Numbered from the stretch's first letter, positions 38,478 to 47,664 are shown. The stretch: 64,000 nucleotides of DNA from Breznakia pachnodae (GCF_030814225.1 NZ_JAUSUR010000007.1:164941-228940); one strand, 5' to 3'. Numbers and translations: made by a program. The notes: generated from the letters alone by a model not told the origin.

Positions 38478-38542
38478 ATAAAAATGTTACGAAAATGTGT
38501 GACATTTACAACATTATAAATTATCCATTTCTTCAAAAGAAA

Positions 38543-38566
38543 AGCCAGACATTAATTGCCTGACTT
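38543..38566 (-). terminator. Terminator of adhE
   Basis: Minus strand AGTCAGGCA, 6-nt loop, TGTCTGGCT (9 pairs, two of them G-U), then TTTTCTTTTG, downstream of the stop at 38577. Confidence 0.75.
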
Positions 38567-38576
38567 TACATAATTA

Positions 38577-41204
38577 TTATTCTCCTGTGTATGCTTTCTT
38601 TAGAATTTCTTCCATATCAGCAATCATAGGTAATCTAGGGTTTGCTGGAGAACATTGGTCTTCATAAGCAAGCATTGCGATTTCATGAACTGAATCCATC
38701 CATGTTTTTTCGTCAATTCCTTGTGCTTTGAAGTTTGCTTCAATTCCAACTTCCTTGTTTAATTTTTCAACTGCTTGAGCAAGTTTTTCTACACCATCAG
38801 CGTCATCTTTTACGTTTAATCCAATTAAACGAGCAGCTTTAGCATATAATTTGTCAGCTCTGTAGTAGTTGTATTTTGGCCATACTGGTAATTTTTCTGG
38901 TTTTTGTCCATTGTAACGAATTACATATGGTAACAGAATTGCATTTGTACGTCCATGAGGAGTATGGTGGATACCACCAATTTTATGTGCCATTGAGTGA
39001 CACATTCCTAGGAATGCATTAGCGAATGCCATACCAGCCATAGCTGATGCATTATGCATTTTTTCACGTGCTTCAGGATCATTTCTACCATCTTTTACAG
39101 CTCTTGGTAAGTATTCAAATACCATTTGGATTGCTTGTAGAGCTAATCCATCAGTATAGTCACTTGCAAGTACAGCAACTAGTGCTTCAAGTGAGTGAGT
39201 AAGAACATCCATACCAGTATCAGCAGTAACAACAGCTGGTAGGTTAGTAGTAAATGAAGCATCAATAATTGCAACATCTGGAGTTAAAGCATAGTCAGCA
39301 AGAGGGTATTTCTTGTTGTTTGCTTTATCAGAGATAACAGCGAATGGTGTTACTTCTGACCCAGTTCCACTTGTAGTTGGAATACTAACCATTTTTGCTT
39401 TTTTACCTAATTCAGGGTATTTGAATGCACGTTTACGGATGTCCATAAATTTTTGTTTTAAGTCATCGAAACATACATCTGGTGCTTCATAGAATAACCA
39501 CATTCCCTTAGCAGCATCCATAGCTGATCCACCACCAAGGGCAATAATTGTGTCAGGTTGGAATGAACGCATAACATCTGCACCCTTATTAATTGTAGTA
39601 ATATCTGGATCTGGCTCAACGTCACAGAATAATTGAACTTTAACGTTGTTGTGTCTAGCTGCTAATTGTTTTGTAATTTTATCTACAAATCCTAGGTCTA
39701 CCATTGATTTATCCGTAACGATCATCGCACGTTCAATACCTTGCATTTGTTGTAAGTATTCAATTGAATCTCTTTCAAAATAGATTTTTGATGGAACTTT
39801 AAACCATTGCATATTGTTTTTACGTCTCCCTACTTTTTTAATGTTCAATAAGTTAACAGGACCTACGTTATCTCCAACAGAGTTTTTACCATAAGATCCA
39901 CAACCTAATGTTAATGATGGAATGAATGCGTTATATACATTACCAATACCACCAAATGTTGAAGGAGAGTTCCAGATTACACGGATAGCTTTTACTTTCT
40001 TACCAAATTCGATAGATAGTTCTTCACTAGCAGTGTGAATTGCAGCCGAGTGACCAAGTCCATTAAACTCAACCATAGCTTCTGCTTTATTCATACCATC
40101 TTCTGTACTGTTTGATTTAATGAAAGCTAATACTGGAGATAATTTTTCTCTTGTAAGAGGTTCTTTCACTCCAACTTCTTTACATTCAACACAAATGATG
40201 TTTGTTCTTTCAGGTACTTCAAATCCAGCTTCTTTTGCAATCCAGTATGCAGATTTACCAACTACGTTAGCGTTTAATCTAGCGTTCGCTGCTTCACCAG
40301 CATTGTTTACACCAAACATAAATGCTTCAAGCATTGCTTTTTCTTTTGGTGTTGCAAAGTAAGCATGGTAAGATTTGAATTCTTCTTTTACTTCATCATA
40401 TACTTCTTTATCAACGATAGCTGCTTGTTCAGAAGCACAGATCATACCATTATCAAATGCTTTTGATAATACGATATCTGCTGCTGCTTGTTTAAGGTTA
40501 GCTGTCTTTTCAATGTATGCAGGCACGTTACCAGCACCAACTCCTAATGCAGGTTTACCACATGAGTAAGCTGCACGAACCATTGCATTACCACCAGTTG
40601 CTAGAATTGTTGAAATTCCATCATGGTTCATAAGAGCGTTTGTTCCTTCCATTGAAGGTACATCAATCCATTGGATACAGTCTTTTGGAGCCCCAGCTGC
40701 TACTGCTGCATCATATACAACTTTAGCTGCTTGTTGTGAACATCTATTTGCACTTGGGTGAAATGAGAACACGATTGGGTTTCTTGTTTTCAAACAAATC
40801 AATGATTTGAAAATTGCTGTTGATGTTGGATTTGTTGTTGGCACGATACCACAAACAACTCCTACTGGATCAGCGATTTCCACGATTCCTGCTTCTTCAT
40901 CACGGTTAATAACTCCTACAGTTTTTAAATCACGCATGTAGTTAATAACGTGTTCACAAGCAAATAAGTTTTTTGTTGCTTTATCTTCAAATACTCCTCT
41001 ACCTGTTTCGTTTACTGCTGCTTCTGCCAGTACACCATGTTGGTCTAATGCTGCTACACTTGCTTTAGCAACGATAAAATCAACTGCTTCTTGGTCTAAT
41101 TGACGAAACGCTTCAAGGGCTTTCAGTCCTTTTTCAACTAGAGTATTAACCTCTTTTTGAGCTGGACTAACTTCTACTTTTTCTTCTTTTACTGCTTTTG
41201 CCAT
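38577..41204 (-). CDS. adhE: Bifunctional acetaldehyde-CoA/alcohol dehydrogenase
   Basis: AdhE reduces acetyl-CoA to acetaldehyde and then ethanol, regenerating NAD in fermentation; it assembles into spirosomes. The protein is 875 residues, full family length. The N-terminal CoA-dependent aldehyde dehydrogenase domain (about 15-430) has the catalytic Cys in FDNGMICASEQ (about 250-260). The C-terminal iron-dependent alcohol dehydrogenase domain (about 465-870) has GGGSAMDAAKGMW and the iron-ligand region GMCHSMAHKIGGIHHTPHGR. AGGAGG precedes the ATG. It is a single-gene unit between two Rex-like operators and its own terminator. Confidence 0.98.
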   Translation of the reverse strand: MAKAVKEEKVEVSPAQKEVNTLVEKGLKALEAFRQLDQEAVDFIVAKASVAALDQHGVLAEAAVNETGRGVFEDKATKNLFACEHVINYMRDLKTVGVINRDEEAGIVEIADPVGVVCGIVPTTNPTSTAIFKSLICLKTRNPIVFSFHPSANRCSQQAAKVVYDAAVAAGAPKDCIQWIDVPSMEGTNALMNHDGISTILATGGNAMVRAAYSCGKPALGVGAGNVPAYIEKTANLKQAAADIVLSKAFDNGMICASEQAAIVDKEVYDEVKEEFKSYHAYFATPKEKAMLEAFMFGVNNAGEAANARLNANVVGKSAYWIAKEAGFEVPERTNIICVECKEVGVKEPLTREKLSPVLAFIKSNSTEDGMNKAEAMVEFNGLGHSAAIHTASEELSIEFGKKVKAIRVIWNSPSTFGGIGNVYNAFIPSLTLGCGSYGKNSVGDNVGPVNLLNIKKVGRRKNNMQWFKVPSKIYFERDSIEYLQQMQGIERAMIVTDKSMVDLGFVDKITKQLAARHNNVKVQLFCDVEPDPDITTINKGADVMRSFQPDTIIALGGGSAMDAAKGMWLFYEAPDVCFDDLKQKFMDIRKRAFKYPELGKKAKMVSIPTTSGTGSEVTPFAVISDKANNKKYPLADYALTPDVAIIDASFTTNLPAVVTADTGMDVLTHSLEALVAVLASDYTDGLALQAIQMVFEYLPRAVKDGRNDPEAREKMHNASAMAGMAFANAFLGMCHSMAHKIGGIHHTPHGRTNAILLPYVIRYNGQKPEKLPVWPKYNYYRADKLYAKAARLIGLNVKDDADGVEKLAQAVEKLNKEVGIEANFKAQGIDEKTWMDSVHEIAMLAYEDQCSPANPRLPMIADMEEILKKAYTGE

Positions 41205-41222
41205 AAGTCCTCCTGTGCACGA

Positions 41223-41307
41223 TTGTGAAATCTTTCACTTGTCATCGTTGCAACTATATTACCATAGAAAAACCAGTTAATCAAGGTTTTTGTTAATCTT
41301 TTCACAA
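41223..41307 (-). promoter_or_regulatory. adhE promoter with two Rex-like operators
   Basis: TTGTTAATCTTTTCACAA (41290-41307) and TTGTGAAATCTTTCACTT (41223-41240) match the Rex consensus TTGTGAA-N4-TTCACAA, the first with one base off in the left half and the second with two off at the right end. Between them is the minus-strand promoter TTGATT (41284-41279), 17 nt, TAATAT (41261-41256). One operator is upstream of the -35 and the other beyond the start site. Rex represses fermentative genes when NADH is low. Confidence 0.8.
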
Positions 41308-41382
41308 TTCATACATATGTTCTAATAAACTGCATCAATTATCACTATTTCATGTTATATCTTTATGATATTTACAACGAAA

Positions 41383-41409
41383 AGCAAGACCTACACCGTA
41401 AGTCTTGCT
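41383..41409 (-). terminator. Terminator of the first ABC exporter operon
   Basis: AGCAAGAC / GTCTTGCT with an 11-nt loop, followed on the minus strand by TTTTCG, just after the stop at 41419. Confidence 0.72.
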
Positions 41410-41418
41410 ATCTATATA

Positions 41419-42174
41419 TTAAGTAATATCTTTCTTTTCTGATACGAATACTGAACCAAATAAGTATACCGCTAAGAAGATAGCTCCTGAGATGAATGCT
41501 GTCATCCATCCACTTGTATCACCTGGGTTCAACATCTGTAAATTCATAACTGGTGAGTATGGAATCAAATCAATTCCTAGGAAGTGATCTAATACTGAGT
41601 ACCCCAGTTGTGTTGCCATCATGACTACTACAATCAATGTGATGCTAGCAGCACTGCTTCTAAAGAAGCTTGCTGCTAACAATACTAGTGCTAAGAACAC
41701 TACGCTTAAGAAGAAGTCCATCCCAACGTATTGCACTAATAAACTTGCATCACCGATTACCACAGTGCCGACAAATAGGTTTCCAAGAATATAAGTCAGT
41801 AAAATCATGAGAATAAAATATATTATAATTCCAACGGTCGAAACTACGAATTTCGACAAGGCAATTGTGGTCTTGTTTTTTACACTAGAAGCAATATTTT
41901 TAATATAACCACTACTGTAATCTGTACATATGAACATCGCTGCACCAATTCCAATAACCATTGGTATCATTCCATTCATAAGTGTTTCATAAAGCAAATC
42001 AATCATTTGCATATTGTTTACATCGTATCCATAAACCTCTTGAATCCATGCTGGATCAGAGCTTCCTAATGAATACATCATCATTGCTACAAACGCAGCT
42101 AATATAAGTCCTACTATATAGAAACTTTTTGTTCTAAACATTCTATAAAAATCCATCTTTATAAGATTAAACAT
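41419..42174 (-). CDS. ABC-2 type exporter permease
   Basis: The 251-residue membrane protein has about six helices and opens MFNLIKMDFYRMFRTKSFY, the classic start of lantibiotic/bacitracin-type ABC permeases. A large loop follows helix one. It forms an exporter with the ATPase encoded upstream, which it overlaps by 8 bp. Substrate unknown. Relatives confer peptide-antibiotic resistance or self-immunity, but no biosynthetic genes lie nearby. Confidence 0.87.
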   Translation of the reverse strand: MFNLIKMDFYRMFRTKSFYIVGLILAAFVAMMMYSLGSSDPAWIQEVYGYDVNNMQMIDLLYETLMNGMIPMVIGIGAAMFICTDYSSGYIKNIASSVKNKTTIALSKFVVSTVGIIIYFILMILLTYILGNLFVGTVVIGDASLLVQYVGMDFFLSVVFLALVLLAASFFRSSAASITLIVVVMMATQLGYSVLDHFLGIDLIPYSPVMNLQMLNPGDTSGWMTAFISGAIFLAVYLFGSVFVSEKKDIT

Positions 42175-43075
42175 AGTTTGCTCCTCCCATCATGTCCACA
42201 AACAGATCTTCCACACTTTCACTTTGTTCAAATATTGAAGATACAAGTACTCCATTCACTACTAGTGTTGAGTTTAACTTTGCACGATCTACATTTAGAT
42301 CATAGATTCTGAAGATGTTATCTTCATGATCATAGTTATCAATATTTAATTTCTTTAACACACGAATACTTTCTGCCACATCATCAACTTCTATTTGAAT
42401 TGCATTCTTTGATAATTCTTCTAGTTGATCTCTTGTAAGTTCTTTAATTAATTGTCCTGAAGCAATAACTCCATAACGGTTCGCAATCTTTCCTAACTCT
42501 TCCAAGATATGTGAAGAAATAATAATTGTCATTCCTCGTTTTTGTAATTTTAATAAGATTTCACGAATCTCAATAATCCCCTGAGGGTCCAAACCATTGA
42601 TTGGTTCATCTAGTAATAACAACTCTGGATCATTTACTAACGTAATTGCCAATCCCAAACGTTGTTTCATTCCTAGTGAGAAGTTCTTTGTATTCTTTTT
42701 CGCTACTTTCTCTAAACCTACTAATTCTAATAATTCCTTAATCTTCTTATCACTGTCTTTGATTCCTAACAAGATACATTTCATCTTGATGTTGTCATAG
42801 GCACTCATAGCTGGATATAACCCTGGATTTTCAATCAGTACTCCAATTCTTCCTCTTGCTGGAGTTAAATCCGTTGATCCAAATAATTTAATATCCCCAT
42901 TCGATTTATGTAATAGGTTAGCAATCATTTTCAGGAATGTTGTTTTCCCTGCTCCATTACGTCCAATAAACCCATAAATCTCTCCTGCCTTTACATGCAT
43001 CTCTACTGCGTCTACTGCTGTTTTCTTTCCAAATTTTTTCGTAAGACTAGTTGTCTCTAAAATATATTCACTCAT
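42167..43075 (-). CDS. ABC exporter ATP-binding protein
   Basis: This 302-residue ATPase has Walker A GRNGAGKTT (about 38-46), signature LGMKQRLGLA (about 137) and Walker B LLLLDEPINGLDPQG (about 155). It is of the bacitracin/lantibiotic-export (BcrA-like) type, with a C-terminal extension of about 80 residues usual for that group. It overlaps the 64-residue membrane protein gene by 8 bp and the permease by 8 bp, giving a tightly coupled three-gene operon. Confidence 0.92.
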   Translation of the reverse strand: MSEYILETTSLTKKFGKKTAVDAVEMHVKAGEIYGFIGRNGAGKTTFLKMIANLLHKSNGDIKLFGSTDLTPARGRIGVLIENPGLYPAMSAYDNIKMKCILLGIKDSDKKIKELLELVGLEKVAKKNTKNFSLGMKQRLGLAITLVNDPELLLLDEPINGLDPQGIIEIREILLKLQKRGMTIIISSHILEELGKIANRYGVIASGQLIKELTRDQLEELSKNAIQIEVDDVAESIRVLKKLNIDNYDHEDNIFRIYDLNVDRAKLNSTLVVNGVLVSSIFEQSESVEDLFVDMMGGANYV

Positions 43076-43262
43076 ATATACGCTCCTTCCTTGCGATGTT
43101 TAACATCTCTTTACACTCTATATAATTAAGTACTGATGATACTAACAGAATTGCTGATACTACAAATAATACATTTTGAATGATGGAACCATTGTAGTCT
43201 ATTAGCAAGTATCCAATCAAACCCGATAGTGTTAATGAAACAATAAGATATAATTCCTTCAT
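43068..43262 (-). CDS. Small two-helix membrane protein
   Basis: The 64-residue protein has two hydrophobic segments (about 4-24 and 28-47) and a charged tail (NIARKERIYE). It is the first gene of the ABC exporter operon and overlaps the ATPase gene by 8 bp, with GGAGG ahead of the ATG. No family is recognised. It may be an exporter accessory subunit. Confidence 0.7.
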   Translation of the reverse strand: MKELYLIVSLTLSGLIGYLLIDYNGSIIQNVLFVVSAILLVSSVLNYIECKEMLNIARKERIYE

Positions 43263-43285
43263 ACATTTCCTCCCTCTTTTGTACC

Positions 43286-43336
43286 TGTGTACTAATTAAC
43301 TAATACAACTATACTACCTTTATCAAACTGTGTCAA
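43286..43336 (-). promoter_or_regulatory. Strong promoter with operator-like dyad for the ABC operon
   Basis: Minus strand TTGACA (43336-43331), 17-nt spacer, TATAGT (43313-43308): a near-consensus promoter. Just downstream at 43307-43286 is TGTATTAGT-TA-ATTAGTACACA, an imperfect dyad resembling the operators of YtrA-type GntR repressors. No GntR gene is in the window. Confidence 0.65.
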
Positions 43337-43445
43337 TACAATAATACAATTTTTTTAACTTTTTTTATTTCCCCTTTTTTATATAGTTTATTTTCCTTCA
43401 AATAGAGAGTATACTATCCTTATATATATTAGGGGGTGCATATAT

Positions 43446-44798
43446 ATGAGTCAGTCCAATACGCAATTAATGACACACGGAAATATTACAAAACAAATTT
43501 TATGGTTTTCACTGCCACTATTAATTGGAAACTTATTCCAACAATTCTACAGTACAGTGGATTCAATCGTTATCGGTAACTTCGTAGGTGACAATGCTCT
43601 TGCAGCTGTTAACTCTTCTGGGCCGATTGTTTTTTTGTTTATCAGTTTCTTTAATGGTCTGGCAATTGGTGCTGGGGTGGCAATATCAAGACATTATGGT
43701 GCAGGTAATCTTAAGGAAGTAAGCAAGAATGTGCATACAGCCATTGCTCTTACATTCGTAGTTAGTGTTCTGCTAACAATCGTAGGTTACTTTATAACCC
43801 CTACTATTTTACAGATTATGAATGTAGATGCTGAGGTAATGGCAAATTCTATTACTTACCTACAGATATATTTCTTAGGATCCTTTGGAATCATTACTTA
43901 TAATATGGGAAGTGGTATCTTACGCGCTGTTGGAGATTCACGTCGCCCTCTTTATATCCTTATTGTTTCATGTGTAATCAATATCGTTTTAGACTTAGTA
44001 TTTGTAGTCGTTTTTGGTTGGGCTGTAATGGGAGTTGCAGTCGCTACGTTAATTGCTCAAGTTGTCAGTGCTATTTTAGTACTATATCTCCTTATAAAAT
44101 CAACCGACATTTATCGCTTAGAAATAAAAAAAGTCCGTTTTCACAGGGACAGTTTAGAAGAAATTATTCGTATTGGTTTACCAAGCGCGATTCAAAATAT
44201 GATTGTATCTTTATCGAATGCAGTGGTTCAATCCAACATTAACAGTTTTGGTAAGTTTGCCATGGCTGGTGCTGGTTCGTATACTAAGATTGATGGATTC
44301 GCTATCCTACCAGTTATGAGTTTCTCAAATGCACTTACAACATTTGTCGCTCAGAATATGGGAGCCAGAGAATATGATCGAGTACGAAAAGGAATTCGTA
44401 TTGGTTTAATCCTGAGTTGTTCCATCACCTTAGGTATCTCATTAATTTTATTCTTATTTGCTCATCAAATTTTAGCTCTGTTCTCAACGAATCCTACAGT
44501 TATTGAGTATGGAACATTAATGATGAGAAGCATTGTACCTGGTTATATTATCCTTGCAATCAGTCATAACCTGGCTGGTGCATTACGAGGTTCTGGTCAG
44601 ACCAAAGTACCAATGATTATTATGATTTTCTCTTGGTGTATCTGTCGTATTGCATGGATTACTATAATGGTAAAACTATTCAACGATATTCAACATGTAT
44701 TTATGGGTTGGCCAATCACATGGGTGATCAGTACAGTCTTATTAGTAATTTACTTCAAACGAAGCAATTGGTTAAAGGAAGAAAACAATCCAAGTTAG
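43446..44798 (+). CDS. MATE family efflux transporter
   Basis: The protein of 450 residues has about twelve membrane helices in two homologous halves. It opens with the MTHGNITKQILWFSLPLLIG pattern and has QQFYSTVDSIVIGNFVG early (about 32-48), both characteristic of the NorM/DinF/MepA-type MATE exporters. It exports cationic drugs or metabolites using a Na+ or H+ gradient; substrate unknown. The divergent 183-bp region separates it from the ABC exporter operon, and AGGGGG precedes the ATG. It ends 4 bp inside the convergent LysR gene. Confidence 0.93.
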   Translation: MSQSNTQLMTHGNITKQILWFSLPLLIGNLFQQFYSTVDSIVIGNFVGDNALAAVNSSGPIVFLFISFFNGLAIGAGVAISRHYGAGNLKEVSKNVHTAIALTFVVSVLLTIVGYFITPTILQIMNVDAEVMANSITYLQIYFLGSFGIITYNMGSGILRAVGDSRRPLYILIVSCVINIVLDLVFVVVFGWAVMGVAVATLIAQVVSAILVLYLLIKSTDIYRLEIKKVRFHRDSLEEIIRIGLPSAIQNMIVSLSNAVVQSNINSFGKFAMAGAGSYTKIDGFAILPVMSFSNALTTFVAQNMGAREYDRVRKGIRIGLILSCSITLGISLILFLFAHQILALFSTNPTVIEYGTLMMRSIVPGYIILAISHNLAGALRGSGQTKVPMIIMIFSWCICRIAWITIMVKLFNDIQHVFMGWPITWVISTVLLVIYFKRSNWLKEENNPS

Positions 44799-44810
44799 GG
44801 TTGTTTTTTT
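44784..44810 (+). terminator. Terminator of the MATE gene
   Basis: AACAATCC, 6-nt loop, GGGTTGTT (one G-U pair), then TTTTT. It overlaps both the MATE 3' end and the LysR 3' end. Confidence 0.7.
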
Positions 44811-45604
44811 GTTAGACCATCAATTGTAAGGCGAAAAGATTGCTGATTACTCATAAGTGTATAAACATATATATCTACTGGTTGCACATCCATTCCATCT
44901 ATTGCTTCAAGTTTTGGATTCATATCAATTATTTTCTTAGGTAACACCGTAATCGCTGTTCCTGATTCAATCATTGATACCAATAAGTCCATTGTGTCAA
45001 CTTCAATAATAGCCATATCTTCTAAGCTATTTTCTTTAAGATACTTTAATACTTCTAATCTATAAGGGCACTCTCTATCTCTGCTTATTATTATCTTATT
45101 CTCTATAAATTCTGATTTATTCTGATTACTCTTTACCCAACGAATAGTTTCAGATATTTTTGAAATCTCTTTAATTTCTATATCCTCAATTTTTTTATTT
45201 ACAACAAGAACATCAATTGCTCCGCTTTTTAACATTCTAATCAGTTCAGAAATTGGTTTAGTGAAAACAGTTATCTCCTCATTTAGTATGGATTGTTGTA
45301 AATAACTATAAGATATTGAATTTGTGGCCCCAATAGAAATCTGTTGATTGTCTTCTAAAAACGTTCTTTCCATAATGGAAAAATCAGATAATACTACTTC
45401 AACTTTTTTTAAGAATTTTTCTCCATCCTTAGTCAATTTCACTCCATTATTCTTCCTAATAAATAAAGTGCGTTTCATTTCATCTTCTACCTTTAGTATT
45501 CTTTTACTGACATTTGATTGAACGTATTCCAGTTTCTCAGCTGCTTTTGAAATTGAACCTAACTTCGCTACTTCATAAAAAATTTTGAGGTCATTAATTT
45601 CCAT
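44795..45604 (-). CDS. LysR family transcriptional regulator
   Basis: This LysR-type regulator has 269 residues, slightly short for the family. The N-terminal winged HTH (about 1-60) reads LKIFYEVAKLGSISKAAEKL then YVQSNVSKRILKVED. The effector-binding domain occupies about 90-260. It diverges from the DUF4865 gene at 45720; LysR genes are commonly found beside DUF4865 genes, so that gene is the likely target. Confidence 0.9.
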   Translation of the reverse strand: MEINDLKIFYEVAKLGSISKAAEKLEYVQSNVSKRILKVEDEMKRTLFIRKNNGVKLTKDGEKFLKKVEVVLSDFSIMERTFLEDNQQISIGATNSISYSYLQQSILNEEITVFTKPISELIRMLKSGAIDVLVVNKKIEDIEIKEISKISETIRWVKSNQNKSEFIENKIIISRDRECPYRLEVLKYLKENSLEDMAIIEVDTMDLLVSMIESGTAITVLPKKIIDMNPKLEAIDGMDVQPVDIYVYTLMSNQQSFRLTIDGLTKKQP

Positions 45605-45719
45605 TTGATTCTCCTTTTTCTGATATTACTTTCAGTAATATCTAACATGATTTATAACCATTATACAAAGATATGCCCTATAAGTATAATAAGACTATAA
45701 ACAAAAAGGAGTACTCTAT

Positions 45720-46238
45720 ATGAATGCTATGCAATACAAAATTACATTACCAAACGATTATGATATGAATATCATAAAAGAAAGAATTTACAAAAACGGT
45801 TCAAAAACGGATGGCTTTACTGATCTTCTTCTAAAGGCTTACTTGGTAATTGATACTAAGGTAAAAAAACAATATTCACCACTCTATATTTGGCAAGGGA
45901 ACATTGGTATGAATAAATTCATTTTTGATGGATTCTATGACAACATACTTTCTTCCTTCGGATGGCAAAAAATAAACATTGCGATTCCTTTCATAATAAA
46001 TATATCTAACTCAATTAAGGATTCTAGATATGTATTAGAAATTGGACACAATATAGCAGAAACAGATAAAATGAAGAAACCTACATTCTCTAAATCTTTT
46101 GACAACAGTTTAGGAAGTCTTCTTCTATATAATCCTGATAAATGGAAGTATGTTGAATTCCATTTTTTTGAAAACAAACCAACTAATCAACTTGGTTGTA
46201 GTCAAATCTATCAAATATTTCATATTTCAACTCAATAA
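45720..46238 (+). CDS. DUF4865 family protein
   Basis: The 172-residue protein opens MNAMQYKITLPNDYDMNII, with KAYLVIDTKVKKQYSPLYIW (about 39-58) and a GMNKFIFDG block. These match the DUF4865 pattern ('MQY.I.LP.DYDM.II...LKAYL....Y.P.YLW....MN.F'). Function is unknown; the fold is probably ABM/dimeric-barrel-like. It is controlled by the divergent LysR gene and ends in a strong terminator. AAAGGAG precedes the ATG. Confidence 0.75.
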   Translation: MNAMQYKITLPNDYDMNIIKERIYKNGSKTDGFTDLLLKAYLVIDTKVKKQYSPLYIWQGNIGMNKFIFDGFYDNILSSFGWQKINIAIPFIINISNSIKDSRYVLEIGHNIAETDKMKKPTFSKSFDNSLGSLLLYNPDKWKYVEFHFFENKPTNQLGCSQIYQIFHISTQ

Positions 46239-46245
46239 CTACAAG

Positions 46246-46275
46246 AAAAAAAATCTACCGTCGTAGATTTTTTTT
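46246..46275 (+). terminator. Terminator of the DUF4865 gene
   Basis: AAAAAAAATCTAC, CGTC loop, GTAGATTTTTTTT: a 13-bp perfect stem with a built-in T-tract. Confidence 0.85.
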
Positions 46276-46572
46276 GATTACACACAGGTCTATCTTTCTC
46301 CTATGATAGGTATGGCCATATCTGTAATATCATTAATAAAATTTATGCACAGGCCACATCTATGTGTATGGTTTTTCTCTTTGCACAGGAATGCATAACT
46401 TTTATTAACTTGAGAATGTGAATTTCATTGTGAGTCATTATATATGAAATTCCTTATCTCTATTACAATAGTTTCCTACTGTACCTATATGATAACAAAA
46501 CTCTTCTATATAAACTATTATGAAAATTGCATGGTGGTATGCCAAATTATATATAGCACATTCTCTTCTATA
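46276..46572. other. Gene-free stretch of about 300 bases
   Basis: TGCACAGG occurs twice (near 46348 and 46384) and the surrounding sequence is AT-rich with no ribosome-binding site and ORF combination that I would call. The LysR gene at 46573 ends here without a clear terminator. I see no RNA gene or operator I can support. Confidence 0.3.
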
Positions 46573-47505
46573 TTATCTAAATTCTTTTTGCGCGACCTTT
46601 TGTTGTTCCTCAGAAATAATCTCAATAAATCGTTTATCCAGTTCATTCATGCGATAGCCTTTTTCATAAATTAAGACATCCTTATATATATGATTCACTT
46701 CTTCACAACCACGTTGAACCAACCCATGACGTTCTAATATATTATCTGGAATTGGTGATGCCCACATATAAGAAGACTGCATACTTTCTAATAAATCAAA
46801 TTGATTATAACGTTCATATACCGATATTTTCTTCTTTATATTTTTGTCTTCACTTTCGTTAGCATCCTTCATAAGATAAGGAACACTATTATCACCATGA
46901 ACAATTTCTGTATAGTTGGTAAGTTGTTTATATTGAATTGATTCTTCTTTCGCTAATGGATGATTTTTTGACATAATTACTCGAAGTTTAAATTCCCAGA
47001 TATCTTCACTTGCAAGATTTTTATTCTTTAAGTAATCACGGAAGTAATTTTCGTGCACTACCTGATAGCGAATAATACCCAGATGGAAGTTTCCTTCTGC
47101 AACACTACTGATTGTCTGTACAGAGTTTGTTTCCTGAAGACTTAAGTTAATGCCACGCTCCTGATCTAACGTAATAGCAAATTTAGTAAACCCTTGAGCA
47201 ATATAACTACCTCTTGGAATCGAAACATCAAAGGTCTGTACATTCTTTGCACCTTCATCTCCTATTTCCATAATTTTATCTAGTTGATTTAACACACTTT
47301 TCGCGTATACTAAAAACTCTTTCCCCTGCTTGGTTGGAAACATTCCTTTTGATGAACGCTCAAACACATCATATCCCAGCACCTCTTCTAATTCTTTAAT
47401 TGCTTTACTAAGATTTGGCTGTGCCATATACAAGCCTTCGGCTGCATGGGTAATGGAACCTGTTTTTGCGACTTCCAGTGCATATTTTAATAACAATGTA
47501 TTCAT
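46573..47505 (-). CDS. LysR family transcriptional regulator
   Basis: This 310-residue regulator is of typical LysR length. The HTH is near the N-terminus: LEVAKTGSITHAAEGLYMAQ then NLSKAIKELEEVLG. The C-terminal two-lobed effector domain spans about 92-300. It has no divergent partner: both neighbours lie far off, with an amidohydrolase gene ending 215 bp upstream on the same strand. Target and effector are unknown. Confidence 0.9.
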   Translation of the reverse strand: MNTLLLKYALEVAKTGSITHAAEGLYMAQPNLSKAIKELEEVLGYDVFERSSKGMFPTKQGKEFLVYAKSVLNQLDKIMEIGDEGAKNVQTFDVSIPRGSYIAQGFTKFAITLDQERGINLSLQETNSVQTISSVAEGNFHLGIIRYQVVHENYFRDYLKNKNLASEDIWEFKLRVIMSKNHPLAKEESIQYKQLTNYTEIVHGDNSVPYLMKDANESEDKNIKKKISVYERYNQFDLLESMQSSYMWASPIPDNILERHGLVQRGCEEVNHIYKDVLIYEKGYRMNELDKRFIEIISEEQQKVAQKEFR

Positions 47506-47664
47506 AGATAAACCTCTCTTTAATAAGTATCAAATATTCTAATGTTCTCACTCATTACAATTATTTGACTTCATGTAACAATTATAACATTTTTATTTCT
47601 ATTGCGTTCATAATACATTTAGAGGCGAATCCAGTATACCTCTGGCAATGTATGAAGGACGGAA

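Noticed and set aside
46444-46674. 76-codon plus-strand frame in the gap before the LysR gene
   Set aside because: It extends antisense into the LysR 3' end, has no ribosome-binding site and unlikely composition.
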